From NCBI GenBank assembly GCA_035761045.1, contig DASTRU010000248.1, positions 1 to 6,311 on the forward strand: a DNA stretch of 6,311 nucleotides, given 5' to 3'. The notes under the pieces were generated by a model. The model had not been told where the DNA came from and did no database searches. It saw only the letters and a program-made list of their open reading frames with translations. How positions within the stretch are numbered: the first letter of the stretch is position 1; each line of letters begins with the position of its first letter. Positions 1 through 5,605 of the stretch are shown here, one piece after another. Made by a program: the position numbers and the translations under genes. The DNA comes from DASTRU01 sp035761045. GTDB taxonomy: Bacteria > Pseudomonadota > Gammaproteobacteria > Burkholderiales > Burkholderiaceae_E.

Positions 1-1472
1 GCGATCCACGTTGCATCGAGTTCTTGCGCGACTGGACCTCCAAGCTCGCGCAAGCTCAAGTCGCGAATAAGGCGAACGAATGGCTCAACGGCGAGGAAGG
101 TCTGGGCGATTGGGACATCTCGCGCGACGCGCCTTACTTTGGCATCGAGATTCCCGACGCGCCGGGTAAGTATTTTTATGTCTGGCTAGACGCGCCGGTC
201 GGTTATCTCGCATCGCTCAAGGCGTACTTCGATAGTGGTAAGGCGCGAGCGAACGGCGCGACGCAAAGCTTCGATGAGTTTTTGAACGACGACGCGACCG
301 AGCAAATTCATTTCATCGGCAAGGACATCATTTATTTCCACACGCTGTTTTGGCCGGCGATGCTTCACTTCGCGAAACGCAAGGTGCCCACGCAGGTGTA
401 TGTGCACGGCTTTCTCACGGTAAGTGGCGAGAAGATGAGCAAGAGCCGTGGCACGGGCATCGACCCGTTGAAGTATCTCAACCTCGGCATGAATCCCGAA
501 TGGTTTAGGTATTACATCGCCGCCAAACTCAACGCTCGCGTCGAGGACATCGACTTCAATCCAGACGATTTCATCGCGCGCGTGAATAGCGACTTAATCG
601 GTAAGTACGTGAATATCGCAAGTCGCGCGGCGAAGTTCATCGCGCAGCATTTCGATGGGCACTTGCGCCATGACGATGAACCTTCGGCGTTGGTGCAGCT
701 TGGATTCCTAAAGGCCCTCGCCGTTCAAGAAGCGTACGAAGCTCGCGATTTTGGCCGCGCGATTCGCGAGGCGATGAGTTTCGCCGACGAGATCAATCAA
801 GCCTTCGATGCCGCCAAGCCGTGGACGTTGGTTAAAGACGCGGCGCGGCTACACGAGGTACAACTCGTTTGCTCGCAAGCCCTGCATGGCTTCAAGTTGT
901 TGTCGGTCATGCTCGCGCCGGTATTGCCAGTGGTGACGAGCAAGGTCGCGCGCGATCTATTCGGCATGACGCGCAACTTTATTTGGGAGGACGTGAAAAA
1001 CACTCCCACACGCATTCAACCCTTCGAGCATCTCATGCAACGTGTGGACCCCAAGCAAATGGACGCCTTGTTCGAACCACCCGCCGCGCCCGAACCCGTC
1101 GCGCTCACTCCAGGTGGAGAGGCATTGGCGGCCGAGATCAAGATCGATGATTTCGCGAAGGTTGATCTGCGCATCGCGCGCATCGTCAACGCCGAAGCGG
1201 TCGAAGGCAGCGACAAGCTTTTGCGTTTGACCTTGGACGTTGGCGAAGGCAGGCATCGCAATGTGTTCTCGGGCATCAAGTCGGCATACGCGCCCGAGCA
1301 GCTCGTGGGTAAGTTAACCGTGATGGTCGCCAATCTCGCGCCACGCAAAATGAAATTCGGCGTGAGCGAAGGCATGGTGCTCGCCGCCTCGCATGCCGAT
1401 GAAAAAACACAGCCCGGCATTTTCTTGCTCGATCCATATGAAGGCGCGCAACCGGGCATGCGCGTGCGCTGA
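1..1472 (+). CDS. metG: Methionyl-tRNA synthetase, C-terminal part (5' end outside window)
   Basis: This enzyme charges initiator and elongator tRNA-Met with methionine in the cytoplasm, using ATP. The reading frame is already open at the left edge (first full codon at 3), so the true start, the N-terminal HIGH motif and most of the zinc-knuckle insertion lie outside. About 490 of the roughly 680 residues usual for the two-domain proteobacterial form are present. Visible landmarks are the segment DISRDAPYFG near the start, the KMSKS ATP-binding loop (codons 432-446), and the anticodon-binding helices. These keep NIASR (612-626) and the Pro-Trp pair (819-824), which match E. coli anticodon-recognition residues Asn391, Arg395, Pro460 and Trp461. 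The C-terminal tRNA-binding OB domain (about 1134-1469) has FAKVDLRIA, EGSDKLLRL, RNVFSGI and NLAPRKMKFG. The family call rests on these colinear matches recalled from E. coli MetG. An internal TTG at 24 is not a start, because conserved sequence continues upstream of it. A terminator follows closely, so this is probably the end of its transcription unit. Confidence 0.97.
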   Translation, partial: DPRCIEFLRDWTSKLAQAQVANKANEWLNGEEGLGDWDISRDAPYFGIEIPDAPGKYFYVWLDAPVGYLASLKAYFDSGKARANGATQSFDEFLNDDATEQIHFIGKDIIYFHTLFWPAMLHFAKRKVPTQVYVHGFLTVSGEKMSKSRGTGIDPLKYLNLGMNPEWFRYYIAAKLNARVEDIDFNPDDFIARVNSDLIGKYVNIASRAAKFIAQHFDGHLRHDDEPSALVQLGFLKALAVQEAYEARDFGRAIREAMSFADEINQAFDAAKPWTLVKDAARLHEVQLVCSQALHGFKLLSVMLAPVLPVVTSKVARDLFGMTRNFIWEDVKNTPTRIQPFEHLMQRVDPKQMDALFEPPAAPEPVALTPGGEALAAEIKIDDFAKVDLRIARIVNAEAVEGSDKLLRLTLDVGEGRHRNVFSGIKSAYAPEQLVGKLTVMVANLAPRKMKFGVSEGMVLAASHADEKTQPGIFLLDPYEGAQPGMRVR

Positions 1473-1478
1473 TATATC

Positions 1479-1503
1479 AAGCCAATTTGCCTTGGCTTAT
1501 TTT
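1479..1503 (+). terminator. Probable intrinsic terminator of metG
   Basis: Seven bases after the metG stop codon there is a perfect 7-bp stem, AAGCCAA (1479-1485) with TTGGCTT (1492-1498), closed by a 6-nt loop. The T-rich run ATTTT (1499-1503) follows directly. The stem is short and has only three G:C pairs, so termination may be partial. The position and T-tract fit rho-independent termination on the + strand. Confidence 0.62.
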
Positions 1504-1514
1504 CAGTGAAGTGC

Positions 1515-1546
1515 ATCACATCGAATGAGAATTTCGCCGATGTGAT
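1515..1546. repeat. Inverted repeat with 9-bp arms between metG and the acyltransferase gene
   Basis: ATCACATCG (1515-1523) and CGATGTGAT (1538-1546) are perfect inverse complements separated by 14 bases. Inside the repeat, CGAA (1522-1525) could alternatively pair with TTCG (1533-1536). It lies just past the metG terminator and upstream of the next gene. It could be a second, backup hairpin or a dyad operator, but no T-run follows that would make it a classical terminator. Its role is unknown. Confidence 0.5.
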
Positions 1547-1567
1547 TTAAGGGTCTGGATGAATAGG

Positions 1568-1595
1568 TTGGATCGCGATTCCCACGTCGCATAAC
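1568..1595 (+). promoter_or_regulatory. Weak sigma70-like promoter candidate for the acyltransferase gene
   Basis: TTGGAT (1568-1573) as a -35 element and CATAAC (1590-1595) as a -10 element are separated by 16 bases. The matches are only 3/6 and 4/6 to the consensus, so this is a weak call. It is supported mainly by its place between the metG terminator and the next gene. Initiation would fall near 1602 and give a leader of about 65 bases to the ATG at 1667. An inverted repeat (1578-1611) surrounds the -10 element. Confidence 0.22.
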
Positions 1596-1611
1596 GAACG
1601 CGGGTGGGAAT
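1578..1611. repeat. Inverted repeat with 8-bp arms around the candidate -10 element
   Basis: ATTCCCAC (1578-1585) and GTGGGAAT (1604-1611) are perfect inverse complements separated by 18 bases. The arms lie on either side of the possible -10 hexamer, an arrangement typical of repressor operators, though it could equally act as an RNA hairpin. The alternative GTG start at 1604 falls inside the right arm, which makes that GTG a less attractive translation start. Confidence 0.4.
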
Positions 1612-1666
1612 TCGTGTCCATGAAGTACACACGTTTCAAGTGCTTCTGCGTCTTAATGGAATCCCC

Positions 1667-2449
1667 ATGATCCCATCACGTATTACCGAAAACTCCATCG
1701 CCTTAGGCATGAAGGAGGCCGTATCGGCTCCGGCGGAAGCGGCTCGCGTGCGAACGGCGGAACATTTGCCGTTCACCATCGAGCTTGTGGAAACCGAAGC
1801 ACAACTCGCCAAGGCGGTATACATCCGGCAAAAGGCTTATGCGCGCCATTTGCCTGAATTCGCCAGCGGCTTACAAACGCCCGAGCCTTACGACTTCGAG
1901 CCGGGCTGCGCGGTCTTTCTCGCGGAATCCAAACTCGATGGCTCGCCGGTTGGGTCGATCCGCGTGCAAACCAATCATTACGCGCGGCTCAAACTCGAAC
2001 AATCGGTCGAGTTACCCGATGAATTGGCGCAACGAAGCTTGGCCGAAATCACCCGGCTTGGCATCACCTTGGGCCATGCGGGACGCTTGGTGAAAGTCGC
2101 GCTGTTCAAGGCGATGCAACTGTATTGCCAAGTCGCGCAGATCGATTCCATGGTGGTGTGCATGCGTGCCCCGTTGGATAAGCCGTACTTCGATCTCGGC
2201 TTCGAGGATGTGTACCCAAGTGGCGAGTACATTCCGATGCCACACATCGGCAATATTCCTCATCGGGTGCTTGCACTGAACGTGGCGACGTTGGAACGGC
2301 GGTGGCATGAGACGCATCATCCGCTGCATAAGTTTTTCTTTCGCACGTTCCATCCGGATATCCGTCCGTTTGGCCGCTCGCCGCTAACCGCTCCGGCCGT
2401 CGTGGAAAAGACCGCGCATCAAACTCATCTACGGCCTGAACTTGGCTAA
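1667..2449 (+). CDS. FeeM-like N-acyl amino acid synthase (GNAT-fold acyltransferase)
   Basis: This is a predicted cytosolic acyltransferase of 260 residues. The sequence resembles the FeeM/N-acyl amino acid synthase group, GNAT-fold relatives of acyl-homoserine-lactone synthases that move a long-chain acyl group from acyl carrier protein to an amino acid. Supporting stretches, numbered from this start, are the RQKAYARH segment near residues 54-61, AVFLAESKLDGSPVGSIR near 82-99, the core LAEITRLGI near 125-133, GRLVKVALFKA near 139-149, and GNIPHRVLALNV near 195-206. I see no signal peptide or membrane segment. I chose ATG 1667 because it has a weak GGA ribosome-binding site six bases upstream; a GTG at 1604 in the same frame would add 21 residues but lies in an inverted repeat. 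A possible promoter upstream and a strong hairpin downstream suggest a single-gene transcript. The amino acid substrate cannot be read from sequence. An OlsB-like or exosortase-associated acyltransferase is the main alternative. Confidence 0.72.
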   Translation: MIPSRITENSIALGMKEAVSAPAEAARVRTAEHLPFTIELVETEAQLAKAVYIRQKAYARHLPEFASGLQTPEPYDFEPGCAVFLAESKLDGSPVGSIRVQTNHYARLKLEQSVELPDELAQRSLAEITRLGITLGHAGRLVKVALFKAMQLYCQVAQIDSMVVCMRAPLDKPYFDLGFEDVYPSGEYIPMPHIGNIPHRVLALNVATLERRWHETHHPLHKFFFRTFHPDIRPFGRSPLTAPAVVEKTAHQTHLRPELG

Positions 2450-2451
2450 GG

Positions 2452-2480
2452 AATCGTTGTAGTTCAATGCATGAACGATT
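2452..2480. repeat. Nested inverted repeat just after the acyltransferase stop codon
   Basis: AATCGTT (2452-2458) and AACGATT (2474-2480) are perfect 7-bp inverse complements. Between and overlapping them, GTTCA (2462-2466) pairs with TGAAC (2472-2476) around a 5-nt loop. The two pairings compete, since the arms overlap at 2474-2476. It starts three bases after the stop codon. It could be an mRNA 3'-end structure, and I assign no specific role. Confidence 0.35.
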
Positions 2481-2490
2481 AACGTAAGGC

Positions 2491-2522
2491 TGGAACTAAC
2501 CCATTCTTATGGGTTAGTTCCA
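2491..2522. terminator. Strong 14-bp hairpin, possible bidirectional 3'-end structure without a T-tract
   Basis: TGGAACTAACCCAT (2491-2504) and ATGGGTTAGTTCCA (2509-2522) form a perfect 14-bp stem with a 4-nt loop (TCTT). Neither side is followed by a run of T in its reading direction, so it is not a canonical intrinsic terminator. It lies 41 bases past the acyltransferase stop and 80 bases before the next start. It may protect the transcript 3' end, assist termination or serve as an operator. The structure itself is certain from the sequence; the terminator role is a guess. Confidence 0.4.
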
Positions 2523-2569
2523 TAGCGATGAGTAATCGCACTTTGCACACTCGGCTTTTAAGGTATTAG

Positions 2570-2597
2570 GTGACCAGTAACTTTCCTTAAAGGTCAC
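2570..2597 (+). promoter_or_regulatory. Ribosome-binding site within a possible leader hairpin
   Basis: AAAGG (2589-2593) lies nine bases before the ATG at 2603 and is a good Shine-Dalgarno match that supports this start. The same bases belong to a potential stem: GTGAC (2570-2574) pairs with GTCAC (2593-2597), and CTTT (2581-2584) pairs with AAAG (2589-2592) inside it. If formed, the hairpin would hide the ribosome-binding site. I see no conserved c-di-GMP riboswitch core, so any control would be of another kind. Confidence 0.5.
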
Positions 2598-2602
2598 AAG
2601 TA

Positions 2603-5600
2603 ATGGTTCTACGGTCCAAAGTCCTACGCATGGTGTCGTGGTTCGACAGCACGGGGATGGATCGTCTGCTGCAACACTTCGGCACGTTCCTGATCCCGTT
2701 CTTGCTGGCATGGGTATCGATCACGGCGCTGGTGTTATGGCCAAGCCCTTATCGGTCCGATGCGCCGACACCCATTTCGTTTCGCGTGCTCGAGCGTAGC
2801 GACACCTCGCCGCCTGATTTCGACGCACTAGTCGGCAAGCTTGGCAACGTCGCCGCGGTAACCGAGTACGGCACGCGGCTTTCGGTGAACCCGCATTGGA
2901 TTTTGTTCGAGGTGCCCAACGAGCGGCTGGCGGCCAACATCGAGTTCGCGTCACGACACGGCACGGTCATCCAATGCTGGAACGCGCAAGCGCCCTACGC
3001 CTACTTAGGAATGGCCGAGCGCACGCATTCCGAAGGCGCGTTGCGCGCGGTGAAAGCGGGATTCGCGCTCAACGTGGAAGCGCTGGACAACATTAGTCAC
3101 GTTCTTTGCCGAGGATTATTCCAAGGGCCGGCACGCATCGAGATCGCCGCGTGGTCGCCGGGGCAACTCGAGAAAACGGAGCGCGAGTTTCATCGCGCCT
3201 CGGGCTTGCTGGAAGGCGGCATGATCATGCTGGCCTTATTCGTACTGGTGATCGCGCTTATTAATCGCGAGTGGACATATATCGTGTTCGCGGGATGGCT
3301 GTTCGCCAATCTGCGGCTGGCAATGCTTTCCGCCGGATGGGACACGCTGTGGCTTGAACACACCTTGCCCGAGTCGTGGATATATCCAACACGCAAGCTC
3401 GCGTTCACCGCGTATTACGCGTTGACGGTCGCGTTGTTTGGCGGCCTGTTCGGTAATGTGGTTCGCGACATCGGTCATCGTCGCTTGCTCACCCTTATTC
3501 AACTGCCGGCGCTGCCGTTGGCGATAGCCGCCGTCGCCTTACCTTATGCGCGATTCCTGCCGGTATTGTGGGCGGCCGGCGCGCTTTGCATCAGCGTGAT
3601 CGCCTTTTTGGTGGTACGCATGTTGATCAAGAAACGGTCTCGCGCGGCCATATGGTTCGCGATGTCGTATGGGCTAACGCTGGGCGCGGCGCTTTATGAA
3701 ATCGTGATGGCCGCGTTTGGATTCAAGCTTGGCGTCGGCGCGCTCAATCATGTGACGGGCGCGCTTGCGTCGAGTTTGCTCGCCTCGCTCGCGATCGCCG
3801 AGCGGATGCGACAAGACCACGACCTGCGGCGCGCCGCCGAAGCCGATTCCATGCGCGCGCTACGCAAGATGCACGACACGTATCACGCAAGCCCGGTGGG
3901 TTTATTTAGCGCGCGCCGCGATGGCGAGTTAGTGCAATTCAATCCCGCGCTCGAACACATGCTTCGACCCTTGGCGTTCTCCGCGCAAGAGGGTTCGAGT
4001 TGGACGGCGTTATGGGCCACGGGCGATTGGCGTCGAGTTCTCGCCTTGGCGGAAACGCCCGAGCAACGCGAGCTCGAGGTCATGGCGCGCGACAAGGACG
4101 GCTTGCCCTTGTGGTATCTCGTGCAAGCCCAGCTGGTCGATGAACTCATCGAAGGCTCGTTGCAAGACATCACCGAACGACGCCGCGCGCACGACCGATT
4201 ACGTTTTCTGGCCGACCATGATCCGCTGACCGAGTTGCTTAACCGTCGCGGCATGGAAACCGCGTTGCTTCATTCGTTCGACACGATCGAAGACGGTCTG
4301 CCGGTCGCGCTTGCCTACGTGGACCTCGACCGCTTCAAGCTCGTCAACGATTTATTCGGACACCCGGCGGGCGACGAGGTTTTGCGTCAAGTCGTCAACC
4401 GCGTACGCGCGGCCTTGGGCCAAGCCGTGACGCTCGCGCGCGTGGGCGGCGACGAATTCATCATGCTGTTCGAACGCATGCCGATTCACGCCGCGCGCGT
4501 CGCATGCGAATCGGTGCTCGAAGCAATCAGCGGTCAACCCTTTGGACATGGCGATAAGGCGTTTCAAATATCGGCGTCGATCGGCTTGGTCGAGTTATCC
4601 AACGACATGACGATGCGCGACGCGATCGCGACCGCCGATCGTGCGTGCCGAGAAGCGAAGTCGGGCCGCAATGGTCATTTAGTGGTGTACGAGCACGGCA
4701 CGCGGCGCATGCGTGAACGCTTGGACGAGTTTCATCTGACCGAACGATTGGGCCGCGGCTTGCCCACCGATCGCTTGCACCTCGTCATGCAGCCGATCAT
4801 CTCCACCACGACGCCGTTCGACTCCATGAACTTCGAGGTTTTGCTACGCATGCGCGACGCGGAGAACCGGTCCACGGCGCCCAGTGCGTTGATCTCGGCG
4901 GCGGAAGCAAATGGCTCGATGTCGTTGCTCGACCGTTGGGTGTTGTCCACCACCTTGGCGTGGCTCGATCAACATCACGACCAACTCGGGCGCACGCAGT
5001 TCGTGTGCGTGAATCTAAGCGGCGCCTCGCTCAACGATGAACGCTTCATGCACGATGCGTTCGCGATCCTCGCCGAACATGAACGCGCGGCCCATCGTAT
5101 TTGCATTGAAGTCACCGAAAGCGTCGCGCTGCACGACTTGCACAATACGCGTCGCTTCATCGACGGTTTGAAGACCCACGGCGCCAAGGTGGCGTTGGAT
5201 GATTTTGGCGCGGGCTACACGTCGTTCGCCTATCTCAAGGAACTGCCGGCCGATGCATTGAAAATCGACGGCGCGTTCGTCAAGGGCATGAGCGAGCATC
5301 CGGCCAACGTCGCCATCATTCAAGCCATCATCGAGCTCGCGCGCAACCTTGGCATGAAGAGCATCGCCGAATGGGTGGAAGACGCGCGCACGACGAAGAT
5401 GCTGATCGATATCGGCGCCGATTACTTGCAAGGCTACGGCTTAGTCGTGCCGCAACCGCCCCGCGCGATTCTCGACGCCAAATCGTCGGCCGATTGGATT
5501 AGCGATGCGGCGACCTTGGAACTCCTTAGGCGCCAGGCAGCCATCGGTGGTCACGGCGGACTCGACGTGTTTTTGCCGCCCGATGACCAATCACTGCTCC

Positions 5601-5605
5601 ATTAA
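2603..5605 (+). CDS. Membrane-bound 7TM-PAS-GGDEF-EAL cyclic-di-GMP synthase/phosphodiesterase
   Basis: This 1000-residue inner-membrane protein probably makes and/or breaks cyclic di-GMP in response to a periplasmic or membrane cue. In order it shows one membrane helix (about 24-46), a periplasmic domain (about 50-200) with two cysteines (125, 169), and seven hydrophobic helices (about 205-222, 225-243, 266-287, 296-314, 319-340, 348-371, 380-398). This layout resembles 7TMR-DISM receptors. A short linker leads to a PAS domain (about 425-527), a GGDEF domain (about 530-698) and an EAL domain (about 715-955). The GGDEF active site is intact (615-619, with DLDRFKLVND at 574-583), but the usual RxxD inhibitory site is missing. 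In the EAL domain the signature reads EVL (745-747). The residues NLSG (804-807), E836/E839, DDFG (866-869), KID (887-889), E923 and QGY (943-945) are kept, so phosphodiesterase activity is plausible. The start has a good ribosome-binding site. Its stop overlaps that of the convergent gene. Net activity cannot be decided from sequence. Confidence 0.93.
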   Translation: MVLRSKVLRMVSWFDSTGMDRLLQHFGTFLIPFLLAWVSITALVLWPSPYRSDAPTPISFRVLERSDTSPPDFDALVGKLGNVAAVTEYGTRLSVNPHWILFEVPNERLAANIEFASRHGTVIQCWNAQAPYAYLGMAERTHSEGALRAVKAGFALNVEALDNISHVLCRGLFQGPARIEIAAWSPGQLEKTEREFHRASGLLEGGMIMLALFVLVIALINREWTYIVFAGWLFANLRLAMLSAGWDTLWLEHTLPESWIYPTRKLAFTAYYALTVALFGGLFGNVVRDIGHRRLLTLIQLPALPLAIAAVALPYARFLPVLWAAGALCISVIAFLVVRMLIKKRSRAAIWFAMSYGLTLGAALYEIVMAAFGFKLGVGALNHVTGALASSLLASLAIAERMRQDHDLRRAAEADSMRALRKMHDTYHASPVGLFSARRDGELVQFNPALEHMLRPLAFSAQEGSSWTALWATGDWRRVLALAETPEQRELEVMARDKDGLPLWYLVQAQLVDELIEGSLQDITERRRAHDRLRFLADHDPLTELLNRRGMETALLHSFDTIEDGLPVALAYVDLDRFKLVNDLFGHPAGDEVLRQVVNRVRAALGQAVTLARVGGDEFIMLFERMPIHAARVACESVLEAISGQPFGHGDKAFQISASIGLVELSNDMTMRDAIATADRACREAKSGRNGHLVVYEHGTRRMRERLDEFHLTERLGRGLPTDRLHLVMQPIISTTTPFDSMNFEVLLRMRDAENRSTAPSALISAAEANGSMSLLDRWVLSTTLAWLDQHHDQLGRTQFVCVNLSGASLNDERFMHDAFAILAEHERAAHRICIEVTESVALHDLHNTRRFIDGLKTHGAKVALDDFGAGYTSFAYLKELPADALKIDGAFVKGMSEHPANVAIIQAIIELARNLGMKSIAEWVEDARTTKMLIDIGADYLQGYGLVVPQPPRAILDAKSSADWISDAATLELLRRQAAIGGHGGLDVFLPPDDQSLLH
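5602..5605. other. Overlapping convergent stop codons (TTAA)
   Basis: The palindrome TTAA contains TAA for the + strand gene (5603-5605) and TAA for the - strand gene (complement of 5602-5604). The two coding regions therefore overlap by four bases tail to tail, with no intergenic space for a conventional terminator between them. Confidence 0.95.

Noticed and set aside
24..26. TTG as the start of metG
   Set aside because: The frame is open to the left edge and the upstream codons fit the MetRS sequence, so the gene simply enters the window truncated.
1016..1519. A 167-codon open frame on the - strand inside metG
   Set aside because: It lies antisense to the conserved tRNA-binding domain, has low-complexity composition and no recognisable domain; it is a shadow of the GC-rich gene.
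1613..1633. Short inverted repeat CGTGT/ACACG
   Set aside because: Arms of five bases are expected by chance at this spacing.
2543..2569. Promoter candidate TTGCAC/TATTAG before the c-di-GMP gene
   Set aside because: Matches are 3/6 and 4/6 and the spacer is only 15 bases, which is too short for a convincing sigma70 promoter.
2450..2602. c-di-GMP riboswitch in the leader of the GGDEF-EAL gene
   Set aside because: I could not find the conserved GEMM core or its tetraloop receptor; only simple hairpins are visible.
4835..4843. EVL in place of EAL taken as a degenerate, inactive phosphodiesterase
   Set aside because: The catalytic glutamate and all other key residues I could locate are kept, and EVL is a common variant of the signature.
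5015..5431. A 138-codon open frame on the - strand inside the EAL region
   Set aside because: It is fully antisense to conserved EAL motifs and shows no recognisable protein features.
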